This document shows positions 1 through 10,809 of a stretch of 64,000 bases of DNA, piece by piece. The notes below the pieces were generated by a model, which made no database searches, was not told the DNA's origin, and saw nothing but the letters and a program-made list of their open reading frames with translations. How positions within the stretch are numbered: position 1 is the first letter of the stretch; each line of letters starts with the position of its first letter. Source of the stretch: Pyrus communis (lineage: Eukaryota; Streptophyta; Magnoliopsida; Rosales; Rosaceae); NCBI RefSeq assembly GCF_963583255.1, contig NC_084806.1, positions 24,674,735 through 24,738,734 on the forward strand, given 5' to 3'. A program made the position numbers and the translations under genes.

Positions 1-754
1 TACATATTGCAAACCATGCCTCGATCTCACTTAACCATGGTTCAGTAGACTTCACTGCAAACCCTTTGTCTCTTATTATTGAATTTGCAACATATCTTCA
101 AAGCAAAGGACATAGAGAGTTTGTACCAACTCCTAAGGTCCAAAGTGACAATCACACTGCACTTCTTAGATAGTTTGATGGGTTCCTTGCTGACCAAGAT
201 CATATCCATCCTGATAAAGCTGCAAGTATCTTAAACTCCTTCTCCACTGCACTTCAAACTAGTACTGAACTTGACTGTTGGATAATTGACTCAAGGTGCC
301 ACTGATCACATGACAAATAAAGTCTCAAACTTGCATGATTTTCATCATTTTTCAAAACCTTCTCAAGTGTCAGTTGCATATGGAAAAAGTGTCTCAGCGA
401 TGGGTAGAGGAAAAATAAATTCGATGTAAAAAAACATTAAGTCTAGTGCTCTATATGTTCCATCTTTTCCTTTCAAATTACTTTCCATAGCACAACTCAC
501 TTCCACTCTAAAATGAACTGCCATTTTCTCACCAACTAATGTGATTTTTCAGGATTGTATCACCAAGAAGATGATTGGTGAAGGTTGTTTTCTAAATGGC
601 CTGTATTATATTTGCAAGAAGTCTAATCTACCCAAAGCTCTTCAAGAAAACTCAAGCAAACTCAAGTAAACCCCAGGATTAACAATTTTGGCATCAAAGA
701 CTAACTTATCCATCCAAAGTTGTTTTGTCAAAACTATTTCCCTTGTTTTGTCAC
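1..754 (+). pseudogene. Copia A, 5' piece: gag end and pre-integrase region, decayed
   Basis: This is the left part of an old Ty1/copia polyprotein, cut by E1 at 754. From about 260 the translation reads as the protease/pre-integrase linker (CWIID, then after a one-base shift a DHMTNK-type motif), followed by LYVPSFPFKLLSIAQL and a WHQRL motif close to the break. There is a one-base insertion near 278-285 and there are stop codons near 425 and 513. The first 250 bases read as degraded gag-like sequence. The frame stays open across the E1 insertion when one GTCAC copy (750-754) is ignored, so this and 10810-12530 were one gene. Family assignment is by motif recognition. The 5' LTR lies outside the window. 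Confidence 0.75.
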
Positions 755-3263
755 TGATGCGTGAATTATACGCACACAAATTAAACCCTCTTTTCGTCAA
801 ATTGTAGTATATGTATAAGTAGGGATCGTTCTAGACCGGGGATTAGGAGGGATTGTTAACCACTTGGATTTGACTCAAAAACGTAAAATAACAATATGAA
901 ACACTATACTAGACTCAAAGAATGCAAAACTAAACTTTAAAACACTAAAACAAACGAAAAGACTCAAACATCACCCAAAACACTCAAAACTGCCTTAAAA
1001 TCACTTTCTGGGCAGTTTTGAGCACTTTGGTGAATTTGGACGAATTTGGGAAACAAAATGAAACAAAACACTTATAAACACATGGTTAATGTAATTCTAA
1101 CTAATCTAACACTTTAAAATAAATGGGGGATTGGTTTTGACGAATTTAAACTAAAAGAACAGATTGTAAGTAAAAACAGATAATAAAGATGAATGTGATG
1201 AAAATATGGATGGAAGGCTAGCTAAGGGGTTCATCTCCATACATGTTATACTTGCATAATAAAACGATTTCCAATTGCATTTCAATAAATCATTAATTCT
1301 CAACACCCCAAGTTAACCGTGATGCACTAATTAACCTTCAAATCTTCCTAACGTTATTGAATTGGATGATTGCATACGACAACCCAAAACATTCCCCACA
1401 AGTCCCCTACATGATTGCATAATAGAGATACAAGCAAGAATCATTACGCTCTATGAAAATTATAAGTGTTGACGGGGCATTCGTTACTATGATTGCATGA
1501 AACTTATGCCAAGAATTCGTTTAACGCGATTGTTTATAAGCAACCTCCACTACTTGTGAATATAAGTTCGTAACTATTAGGTGAAACTCACTTATATTCT
1601 AGCGTCATATTCATGCATGAAAATTAAGCGTGCACTCTCAATAAACATACATAAATAAGTTATCAATCAAACAGTTAAACAAATTGAATCCACAACTTAT
1701 GAAACGCAATTAGAAGTAATCAAATCAAAATGCAAGCATAAACATATATTTCGAATTACCCCCTAACCAAGGGGGGTTTAGTTCCTCATGGTACAAAACA
1801 AAGAGAATCAAAGAAACACCTAAACATTCCAACAACTCAAACTTGAATTGTATGAACGTTTAGGTCCTCTTCTCTTCCATTCCTCATTCGTACAAAACAA
1901 AGAGTATTGAAATTAAACATTGAAATCAAAGAAACACCTAAACATTCCAACAACTCAAACTTGAATTGTATGAACGTTTAGGCACTCTTCTCTTCCTCTT
2001 CGTTGTAGCACAAGGTCTAAGGATAGTTTGATGGTGTGAATGGTTTGGGGAGTGGTGAAGATGGAAGGATGGTGTTTGGATTGTAAGGGAGTGGTGCCTC
2101 AAGGCCACGGCACCAAGGGCAGTTTGTGATGGTCTACATTCTGAAAATGGAAGGGTTTGTGTTGTGGTATGTACAATGGATGAATTTCTGAAATGGAGGA
2201 GTTGAATGAGAATGAATGCAATGGATGCTTATTTATAGGTGAAATGGGGGGAACATGACAGCTAGGAGGGAATGTGGCTGCATGTTTGAATGATTAAAGG
2301 ATGCATGTGGGTTGGAATTGCATGTGCAATGAATATGTGGCTGCATGTGCAAGGGGACAATCTGAAAATGCATGTGAAAGCATGTGTTGGCTGCAATGAT
2401 GAAATGGATGGGAGTGCATATGGCTTAATTAATTAAAGGGAGTGCATGTGCAATGTTTTAAAGGATGGAATGCATGTGAATATGATGGAAATCTGATGGG
2501 AACTCATGGCAAGGATGATTTCTGGTGGTGAATGGGTGTATGTTTGAATGATTAAAGGGACATGTGGGTTGGAAATGATGAAGGAAATGCATGTGAGTGA
2601 CAACTAGATATGTTGATGAATGCATGTGGAATGTTTGTGGTGAGTGAATGTGGCTGATTTGATTTATGGAAGATGCATGTGGATTAAAGGTGAGTGAATG
2701 ATTATGGAATGCAATCTGAAATGGGAGATGGAATGGGATGTTTTGCATGTGAATTAAAGAGTAAATGCATGTGAATTAAAGAGTGAATGCATGTGCAATG
2801 ACAGCTAGGTTGAATATGCATGTGGAATGGCTGATTTATTTGAAGATGCATGTGCAATGAAGTGGAATGACAGCTAGGTTATGATGATGAATGCATGTGG
2901 CTGATTTAATTGAATAGGAAAGCATGTGGATTTAATGGTTTAAAGGGTGAATGCATGTGGATGCATGTGTTGATGAATGGGATTAGGAAAGGTTTAAATG
3001 TCCTAAAACTAAAGGGAACAAGGTTCCAACACTTTGGTCTTCAATTAGGTCTTCAATTTCGTCCAACACTTTGGCTCCAAGCATAAGCTATCCATCCTTA
3101 GCCCAAAAGTGCTCCAAAAGTCTCCAAAATGCATCTTTTTGCTCCTTTAGCCCTTTGGACCTACAAACACACGAAAATAGCTTAAAGTACTAAAATAACT
3201 AAAGAAACATAACGTAAATGCACGAGAACAAGTCATTTAAGTCGCATGAATATACTCCTATCA
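755..3263 (-). repeat. E1 3' LTR
   Basis: This is the left copy of the E1 long terminal repeat, downstream in element orientation. It begins TGATGCGTGAATTATACGCA and ends CTCCTATCA on the plus strand. It is collinear with 8318-10804. It carries one extra 22-bp unit (2745-2766 repeated at 2767-2788), which exactly explains the length difference. About 2240-3000 is packed with GCATGTG/TGCATG words. A minus-strand TATA box lies near 2233-2240. Confidence 0.95.
2745..2788. repeat. 22-bp tandem duplication private to the E1 3' LTR
   Basis: Two 22-bp units that differ by one base lie head to tail. Each starts GCATGTGAATTAAAGAGT. The other LTR has a single unit near 10306-10330. Both LTRs are copied from one template during reverse transcription, so the extra unit arose after insertion. 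Confidence 0.85.
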
Positions 3264-3285
3264 AATACCCCCACACTTATCTTTT
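3264..3285 (-). other. E1 polypurine tract
   Basis: On the minus strand the bases next to the 3' LTR read AAGTGTGGGGGTATT and then TGATAGG. This is the plus-strand primer site expected just upstream of the 3' LTR. It matches the E2 tract at 28120-28135. Confidence 0.8.
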
Positions 3286-5100
3286 GCTAGTCCTCGAGCA
3301 AAACAAAACAACAAAAGAACACGATACTAGACAAAACGAACAAAACACAACCTACACCTTCCAACAATCGTCTCAGGGATTTCCAATGCACATGACAAGT
3401 TAAAAATCATTATTCCCACAGATTTTAGCCATCTTTACACTTAAGTACATTCTTACTCATAGTCACCACATACTAGTTCACAATTAAGCATTTAAAACCA
3501 TGATTTGAATGTAGTAACATGCCTTAGAGAATTCCCTCAAATCCTTACAAGATATGCACTCAATTTTCACACAGATTTTCTAACTCCACACCCTAAACTA
3601 GTTATATGTGAGAAGATTGATGTAAACATGAAAACGAACACTCACATATATGTATCATAAAGAGAGCAATTTCTGGAGTTAATAAGCATCTTTAGGTATG
3701 ATCTCATGAATGGAATGCTACTACTTAGAATCGAGAACCAGTGACACCATAAGCTCATACCAAGTTCAAACTCCACATTATTGAACACATAACGATCAAG
3801 ATAGAAGTCAAAGGTTGTAACGGGGCTTGGGGAGTTGGCTAACAATGAAAGGATAGGGAAAACAAACGTTCTTTAAGCAATAGTGAGCAAAGTATTGAAT
3901 TAGGCACTTAGAATTCCCTTTAGAACGCAGAAGTCAACTTTGAACACCCAAGGGGAAGTCACTCAAAACTTAGGGCCATATTCAAACTTTTTGGGCCCTT
4001 TCTTCAACAATCACACTTGTGAGTCCATTCTCACTTATTTTCATTCTTTTTCTTTCTTTTCTTCTTCTTTTTGGTTCTCATATGTTTTTCACAATTTTTT
4101 TCTTTTCTTTTGACTCTCAAAACATACAAACTTAAGAACAAACTTTCCCTCCCCCACACTCATTTTCTTGCAAAATGTAACTCAAAAGGAATTCAATTAA
4201 GTCATGCTCACTATACTTCAAGAACAAGGGTACGGATGGTCCTACTCTAGGCTAGGTAAGGGGTGATGTGGTTAGCAAAGAAAATAGGCTAAAGGAGGCT
4301 CAACAGGGTTAAAACTAATATATACGAAATATGGGAAGTAAGGCTATTTGGCTATGGTGGCAACTACACAACTTCATCTTGAAATATGTTATGCAATTCA
4401 ATGTCATGCTTTGAATGAAACGGATAAAAGTTCTAGCATTTAGTTCTATCATGATACAATTGCATTCTAAGTAGCAACCAAGCAAGGAATAATGAGATCA
4501 TGCAACAACTTTAGAAAACAAAGAATCTCAGAAAATAACTCTCCAAAGAAAGTAATGGCTCGAGTCTCACAGGGATGTAGCGTCATTATGAGTTTCTTCC
4601 TTCAAGCATGTTACAAAAACGAATTTTTCTTTTATGATTGCATGTGAAGTCATACATTATAACCATAACCAAGCATATACCAAGAGTAAATCAAACTTTC
4701 ATCCATGTTTATAACTCTCTTTAACAGTCATGCAATTACAAACCAAATCCTTATCATTGTGTTGGAAGGTACCCTAAGACACAAACACACAAAAACGACT
4801 CAAAACACTCTTTTTAGGCTTTTCAAAACATGTTTTTCAAATTTTTATGTGATTTTCGGAGTTATAAAACAAAACATACTAAAACACTCTAAAACAACTT
4901 AAAAACACCTTAAAACAGCAAGGAACAACATTTGAAGTTATGGGTGATAAAATCCCACGAATTTGCATCAAAATATACTTAGTTACCCCCCCCCCACACT
5001 TAAATCAAACATTGTCCTCAATGTTTTAAGCATAGATTCACACAAAACATAAGTAAACACACAAAAAGCACTTAAACATACTAAACATAGCAGAATGTAA
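3286..5100 (-). other. E1 3' non-coding region
   Basis: I see no credible coding sequence here. The stretch is homologous to 26396-28120 of E2 in the same relative orientation. It includes a C-run at 4985-4996 beside a gaggacaatg-type word on the minus strand, and a pyrimidine-rich tract at about 4035-4110. It separates the antisense ORF unit from the polypurine tract. Confidence 0.7.
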
Positions 5101-6470
5101 CTAACAAAGAGAAGAGTTTAGGGACGCAAATCTGGTTATGGAGTGTAAATTCCCTCTTCTCCTTGGTGATTGCATGGGTTGATCTTGATGATTCCACAGG
5201 CATACTCTTGAACTGGGCTGCATGATTCTTTTGGTCTCCTCCACTTGTTGATTTTCCTTTGTGCTACTGGGCTGGAGGATTCTTTTGGTCTTCCCCGAAG
5301 GTCTGAGCTTACCCCTTTGGTCTGTTTCTTTGTTCAATCTTTCCAATTCGTATTGAAAAGGGTTGGAGGATAACTCAGCCTATGTTTGTCTCCACGTGCT
5401 TCAATGTATCATTTTCACTTGCCTTACTCGCTCCCCTTTGCAGAAGTGGTCCCTTCTCCGGAAGTGTATCAACCGTTGAAGATGACTACTCGAGAGCAAC
5501 GCTAGGTAAGTAATCAGGAATAGATTCCAGGCAGTTGGCTCCAGATCGGAAGACTGACTCCAAGTGCCGGCTGATTGCTTCTTTTACTTTGCCATGCGAG
5601 TAAGAACAAGGACAAAGAAAAAGACAGGGAAAGAGCATGATATGAGATACTTTTGCTTTTGACCTTGATGATATGAGATACCTTTGCTTTTGAAGAAGCG
5701 GTGAATGAATCAGCACACTTTAATCTGCCGTTTCCTCCTGGGTCATCTGTACTCCAGGCATCTGGTATCATCTTTGGGGAAGAAGAGGAATTTGAGTATT
5801 TCGAAAGGCTTTGCTGGGAGTGCGCCCTCAGAGTTGAGGAAGAGTTGGGCATTTTCTTCATGTCTGCCTTGCCACAAAAGATGAAGGTCGACATATATAG
5901 AGATAATATCAAGTGGTGGTACTGTTCTTTTACCCTTGTCGACAAACGTCACTTCGATCCCGCAAATCTGGCTTTTTGAAATAGTGGCGCCTCTTCGATT
6001 TCTGAATACGCCTCTTTGATTTCTGAACGACGCCTCTTCGATTTCTGGGCAGGCGCCCCTTCGATTTCTGAACGACACCCCTTCGCTCTCTGAACGACAC
6101 GTAGTAGTGCGGATGCGGCTCCTTTTGTTAAAGCTGCACGCGTTTTCTTAAAAGCAGAGAAAGCGTCGCCGAACTTTGCGCTTGTCGGCTAAAGATGTGT
6201 AGTTGCGATGATGGCCTCCACGTGTTTTCTGAAAAGAAGAAATCTTTTGACAAAGTTGAACACGTCCTCTGGAAAGCCGAGAAAGCGTCGCCTAAATTAC
6301 GCCGAAAATTTCGGCTTTTTGAATCGGTGGACGCGTCGCCTTGGCTTCTTATAGAGGTATCGATCACCGCTAACATACACACTCTGAAGATTTCCCATTC
6401 TTGAACATTGTCTCCGGCCCTTTGAAATTTTAACTCCATCCACCCCTTCTCTTTGAACACTTTTGAAAAA
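5101..6470 (+). promoter_or_regulatory. Upstream region of the E1 antisense ORF (candidate promoter)
   Basis: This 1.4 kb lies upstream of the plus-strand ORF at 6471 and is conserved in E2 (25166-26395, opposite strand). It has a CACGTG G-box at 6219-6224, a five-copy short repeat at 5988-6097, and a TATAG-containing stretch about 120 bp before the ATG. It is followed by a pyrimidine-rich leader. Small ORFs on both strands here are not conserved as proteins between E1 and E2. Promoter activity is an inference from position and motifs. Confidence 0.4.
5988..6097 (+). repeat. Five-copy 21-23-bp repeat upstream of the antisense ORF
   Basis: Copies start at about 5988, 6009, 6031, 6054 and 6076. 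Each is close to CGCCTCTTCGATTTCTGAAC. E2 carries about three copies in the equivalent place (25535-25605, reverse orientation), so the number varies between elements. Confidence 0.8.
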
Positions 6471-7142
6471 ATGGCAAACTCATCGAACCTTAGCTTAGAT
6501 TTGAGTCTCAGCAGCGATCCGGTTGCGCCCCGTCAAGGTAATGTATGGCGCCCTTCTTTTTTATCTTCTAACGGTCTTCTTACAGGTGAAGACTCCGTGA
6601 TGCAGGACGCCACAACAGCTACAATAGTAGCTAGGAACCTCCTCACTCCAAAAGATAGTAGGCTGCTGTCAGGACGGTCCGATGAGTTGGCCGTTCAAGA
6701 GTCCCTCGCACTTAGTGTTCAGTGTGCGAGCTCTGTGTCCAACATGGGCCAACGCTTGCTTGCCCGCTCCCGTCAGGTGGAATCATTGATGGCAGAGGTG
6801 GAAAGTCTTAAGCAAGAGATCCAGCAGCTTAAGTACGAGAATAGAAGTTTGCATGTGCTTGCAAATAACTATTCGTCGGGCATGAAGAGGAAGCTTGATG
6901 AGCTGCAAGAATCTGAGGGTCGAATTCAAAGTGACAGTCAAAGGTTTGCGGCTTATCTCCAGAGGCACCTTTTTCCTGGGTCATCCAGCGTTTGGCCAAG
7001 TATTGAGGCCTGGAATGCTCCCGCTTCGATGCCTTCCGCTCCGACGCCTCCCGCTCCTATGCCTCCCGCTTCTATGCCTTCCGCTTCTATGCCTTCCGCT
7101 TCGACGCCTCGTAATGGGGCTTCACGTAAACATCCTTTGTGA
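6471..7142 (+). CDS. Antisense coiled-coil ORF of E1 (unknown function)
   Basis: The ORF encodes about 223 aa on the strand opposite to E1 gag. I chose the ATG at 6471 (MANSSNLSLDLSLSSDP); upstream in-frame sequence offers only a TTG. Residues 1-30 are Ser/Leu-rich. A conserved block, LLSGRSDELAVQESLALSVQ, comes next. Residues about 85-150 form a heptad-like coiled coil (VESLMAEVESLKQEI and onwards). The C-terminus has short Ala-Pro-Met-Pro repeats encoded by 15-bp units. A possible 48-bp intron (6536-6583, gt...ag) keeps the frame whether or not it is spliced. The E2 copy (24538-25165) is broken. I recognise no enzymatic domain. Similar reverse-oriented ORFs are known in plant Tat-type elements. 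Confidence 0.6.
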   Translation: MANSSNLSLDLSLSSDPVAPRQGNVWRPSFLSSNGLLTGEDSVMQDATTATIVARNLLTPKDSRLLSGRSDELAVQESLALSVQCASSVSNMGQRLLARSRQVESLMAEVESLKQEIQQLKYENRSLHVLANNYSSGMKRKLDELQESEGRIQSDSQRFAAYLQRHLFPGSSSVWPSIEAWNAPASMPSAPTPPAPMPPASMPSASMPSASTPRNGASRKHPL

Positions 7143-7216
7143 AGGCTCCATCTTTCTCCATGTTTAGTATCTTTTTTGTTTTTGTTTTTTTTTTTTTTTT
7201 TTTAACATAAATAAAA

Positions 7217-7597
7217 TCAAACGGCATGGAATTGGTCCTTGAATGGAAGGTGATACTTGAAGTGAACCGACATTGGTTTGAATTCTAGTGTAGGTGCCTG
7301 ATTCATAAAAAACAGCAAGTTAGTATAAAATGTAATGGAATTTGGAAAAGAGGACTTACTTGTTTTGTCCGACAAGAACTCAATGACAAACACCACTCCT
7401 TTGAAAGTTTCAGGGATATTGGACTTGGCCAGATTGCAAGTGATGGTTATGACTTGTCCAATGTCATCAAATTTAACTTCTTTGGATTTTTTGGTTTCAA
7501 GAACGTCCTCTTTGATGAATTCATGACATTCCCTACTTGTCACCTTTGGAAGGGCTTCCAAGATGTCTTTTTCACCTTCTTCTTCCTTGGAAGTCAT
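7217..7597 (-). CDS. E1 second sense ORF, post-gag (unknown)
   Basis: This 126-aa ORF follows the gag-like ORF with an ATGA overlap (stop and start share bases at 7594-7597). It is acidic at first (TSKEEEGEKDILEALPKV) and ends in LEFKPMSVHFKYHLPFKDQF. A shorter relative survives after the integrase of E2 (24270-24481), so in E1 the gag end and this ORF were brought together by loss of pol. Between the two conserved blocks the minus strand reads GTAAGT ... AATCAG, like a small intron; E2 has matching signals. I recognise no domain. Confidence 0.5.
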   Translation of the reverse strand: MTSKEEEGEKDILEALPKVTSRECHEFIKEDVLETKKSKEVKFDDIGQVITITCNLAKSNIPETFKGVVFVIEFLSDKTSKSSFPNSITFYTNLLFFMNQAPTLEFKPMSVHFKYHLPFKDQFHAV

Positions 7598-8187
7598 GAA
7601 TCTGTATTAGATGACATATGAGCAATAGGTGCCTCCGGTAAAGGTGTTTCCATCCTTGCCGTGGGTTGGGTGTATTCCTCTTCCTTGTGATTTGATTTTG
7701 ATGGTTGAGGGTCCGTTCCAACCTCCTTGTCACTTCTCAACATGATTTCCTTGGCAGTTTCAAATTCTCCCTTCGGATTTGCAATGGTTGAACTAGGGAG
7801 TTCGCCTTGGTCTCGAAACTGTCCTACGAACTCCGCGATCTGCCCAATTTGCTTTTCCAAGTGGTCCAACCTTTTGTCTTGATTTTGGCCCTCCTTGACT
7901 TGATTTTGTGAGCCCTGCACCAAACAAATTAATTCATTAAGCTTTTGATTATAATCTATTGACGAACTTGAGTTTGGTTGGGCATATTGAATATGAGGTG
8001 GCTGCCAATATCCTTCTTGTTGAACATTTTGAGGTTCCCACCACATAGAAGTTGAATGATCACTCCAATCCGAATTGTAAGTATTGGAAAACATATTATT
8101 CCTTGATTGAAGATCAAATGTACCAACGTTTTGCATTTGGGACCTTTCCATGAGCTGTGACAAAAGAGAAGCATTATCAAGTGCCAT
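7594..8187 (-). CDS. E1 gag C-terminal-like protein
   Basis: This 197-aa ORF begins 131 bp downstream of the E1 primer site on the minus strand. It contains NNMFSNTYNSDWSDHSTSMW, the counterpart of the NDVYSNTYNPSWRDHPNLSW block in E2 gag, and later KQIGQIAEFV, the counterpart of TQLGQIADAL. It therefore matches the C-terminal part of Athila-type gag. The capsid region and the CCHC zinc knuckle are missing. It may be a vestigial gag or a small RNA-binding/packaging helper; no function can be shown from sequence. Confidence 0.6.
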   Translation of the reverse strand: MALDNASLLSQLMERSQMQNVGTFDLQSRNNMFSNTYNSDWSDHSTSMWWEPQNVQQEGYWQPPHIQYAQPNSSSSIDYNQKLNELICLVQGSQNQVKEGQNQDKRLDHLEKQIGQIAEFVGQFRDQGELPSSTIANPKGEFETAKEIMLRSDKEVGTDPQPSKSNHKEEEYTQPTARMETPLPEAPIAHMSSNTDS

Positions 8188-8294
8188 GTTGTGCTTCTCT
8201 AGTACTTAAAATCAACAAACAAAACACAAATCAAAAACTAAAACTAAAATACATAAGAGAAACGAACAATCCAAGAGATTAGCAAATTTACTAA

Positions 8295-8312
8295 TCCCCG
8301 GCAACGGCACCA
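8295..8312 (-). other. E1 primer binding site (tRNA-Asp type)
   Basis: The minus strand reads TGGTGCCGTTGCCGGGGA five bases inside the 5' LTR. It matches the 3' end of plant tRNA-Asp except for one base (T where E2 has C). This is the primer class used by Athila-like gypsy elements. Confidence 0.88.
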
Positions 8313-8317
8313 AAATT

Positions 8318-10804
8318 TGATGCGTGAATTATACGCACACAAATTAAACCTTCTTTTCGTCAAATTGTAGTATATGTATAAGTAGGGATCGTTCTAGACC
8401 GGGGATTAGGAGGGATTGTTAACCACTTGGATTTGACTCAAAAATGTAAAATAACAATATGAAACACTATACTAGACTCAAAGAATGCAAAACTAAACTT
8501 TAAAACACTAAAACAAACGAAAAGACTCAAACATCACCCAAAACACTCAAAACTGCCTTAAAATCACTTTCTGGGCAGTTTTGAGCACTTTGGTGAATTT
8601 GGACGAATTTGGGAAACAAAATGAAACAAAACACTTATAAACACATGGTTAATGTAATTCTAACTAATCTAACACTTTAAAATAAATGGGGGATTGGTTT
8701 TGACGAATTTAAACTAAAAGAACAGATTGTAAGTAAAAACAGATAATAAAGATGAATGTGATGAAAATATGGATGGAAGGCTAGCTAAGGGGTTCATCTC
8801 CATACATGTTATACTTGCATAATAAAACGATTTCCAATTGCATTTCAATAAATCATTAATTCTCAACACCCCAAGTTAACCGTGATGCACTAATTAACCT
8901 TCAAATCTTCCTAACGTTATTGAATTGGATGATTGCATACGACAACCCAAAACATTCCCCACAAGTCCCCTACATGATTGCATAATAGAGATACAAGCAA
9001 GAATCATTACGCTCTATGAAAATTATAAGTGTTGACGGGGCATTCGTTACTATGATTGCATGAAACTTATGCCAAGAATTCGTTTAACGCGATTGTTTAT
9101 AAGCAACCTCCACTACTTGTGAATATAAGTTCGTAACTATTAGGTGAAACTCACTTATATTCTAGCGTCATATTCATGCATGAAAATTAAGCGTGCACTC
9201 TCAATAAACATACATAAATAAGTTATCAATCAAACAGTTAAACAAATTGAATCCACAACTTATGAAACGCAATTAGAAGTAATCAAATCAAAATGCAAGC
9301 ATAAACATATATTTCGAATTACCCCCTAACCAAGGGGGGTTTAGTTCCTCATGGTACAAAACAAAGAGAATCAAAGAAACACCTAAACATTCCAACAACT
9401 CAAACTTGAATTGTATGAACGTTTAGGTCCTCTTCTCTTCCATTCCTCATTCGTACAAAACAAAGAGTATTGAAATTAAACATTGAAATCAAAGAAACAC
9501 CTAAACATTCCAACAACTCAAACTTGAATTGTATGAACGTTTAGGCACTCTTCTCTTCCTCTTCGTTGTAGCACAAGGTCTAAGGATAGTTTGATGGTGT
9601 GAATGGTTTGGGGAGTGGTGAAGATGGAAGGATGGTGTTTGGATTGTAAGGGAGTGGTGCCTCAAGGCCACGGCACCAAGGGCAGTTTGTGATGGTCTAC
9701 ATTCTGAAAATGGAAGGGTTTGTGTTGTGGTATGTACAATGGATGAATTTCTGAAATGGAGGAGTTGAATGAGAATGAATGCAATGGATGCTTATTTATA
9801 GGTGAAATGGGGGGAACATGACAGCTAGGAGGGAATGTGGCTGCATGTTTGAATGATTAAAGGATGCATGTGGGTTGGAATTGCATGTGCAATGAATATG
9901 TGGCTGCATGTGCAAGGGGACAATCTGAAAATGCATGTGAAAGCATGTGTTGGCTGCAATGATGAAATGGATGGGAGTGCATGTGGCTTAATTAATTAAA
10001 GGGAGTGCATGTGCAATGTTTTAAAGGATGGAATGCATGTGAATATGATGGAAATCTGATGGGAACTCATGGCAAGGATGATTTCTGGTTGTGAATGGGT
10101 GTATGTTTGAATGATTAAAGGGACATGTGGGTTGGAAATGATGAAGGAAATGCATGTGAGTGACAACTAGATATGTTGATGAATGCATGTGGAATGTTTG
10201 TGGTGAGTGAATGTGGCTGATTTGATTTATGGAAGATGCATGTGGATTAAAGGTGAGTGAATGATTATGGAATGCAATCTGAAATGGGAGATGAAATGGG
10301 ATGTTTTGCATGTGAATTAAAGAGTGAATGCATGTGCAATGACAGCTAGGTTGAATATGCATGTGGAATGGCTGATTTATTTGAAGATGCATGTGCAATG
10401 AAGTGGAATGACAGCTAGGTTATGATGATGAATGCATGTGGCTGATTTAATTGAATAGGAAAACATGTGGATTTAATGGTTTAAAGGGTGAATGCATGTG
10501 GATGCATGTGTTGATGAATGGGATTAGGAAAGGTTTAAATGTCCTAAAACTAAATGGAACAAGGTTCCAACACTTTGGTCTTCAATTAGGTCTTCAATTT
10601 CGTCCAACACTTTGGCTCCAAGCATAAGCTATCCATCCTTAGCCCAAAAGTGCTCCAAAAGTCTCCAAAATGCATCTTTTTGCTCCTTTAGCCCTTTGGA
10701 CCTACAAACACACGAAAATAGCTTAAAGTACTAAAATAACTAAAGAAACATAACGTAAATGCACGAGAACAAGCCATTTAAGTCGCATGAATATGCTCCT
10801 ATCA
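8318..10804 (-). repeat. E1 5' LTR
   Basis: This is the right copy of the LTR (2487 bp), upstream in element orientation. It is nearly identical to 755-3263. The U3 part (about 9850-10804) carries the CATGCA-rich array. A TATA box reads on the minus strand at 9793-9800. U5 ends at the TGCGT...ACGCA palindrome (8321-8337). Confidence 0.95.
9793..9800 (-). promoter_or_regulatory. TATA box of the E1 5' LTR
   Basis: The minus strand reads CCTATAAATAAGC here, directly downstream of the GCATGTG array. This is the expected U3 core-promoter position. The same box is present in the other LTR at about 2233-2240. Confidence 0.65.
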
Positions 10805-10809
10805 GTCAC

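Larger units (their letters stand above)
755..10804 (-). mobile_element. E1: pol-less Ty3-gypsy (Athila/Tat-like) LTR retrotransposon
   Basis: This is a structurally complete 10,050-bp insertion on the minus strand. It is flanked by the 5-bp duplication GTCAC (750-754 and 10805-10809) and bounded by TG...CA LTRs of 2509 bp (left) and 2487 bp (right). Reading on the minus strand the order is 5' LTR, primer site, gag-like ORF, a second short ORF, an antisense coiled-coil ORF, a long non-coding stretch, polypurine tract and 3' LTR. No protease, RT, RNase H or integrase is present, so it should depend on enzymes in trans, like other non-autonomous plant LTR elements (LARD or TR-GAG types). The LTRs differ by only about nine substitutions by eye plus one 22-bp tandem duplication, so insertion is recent. 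It shares its internal right half and LTR start with E2. Confidence 0.93.

Noticed and set aside
2240..3000. Satellite or CRISPR-like array
   Set aside because: The GCATGTG words have irregular spacing and variable flanks, and the block repeats only as part of the LTR.
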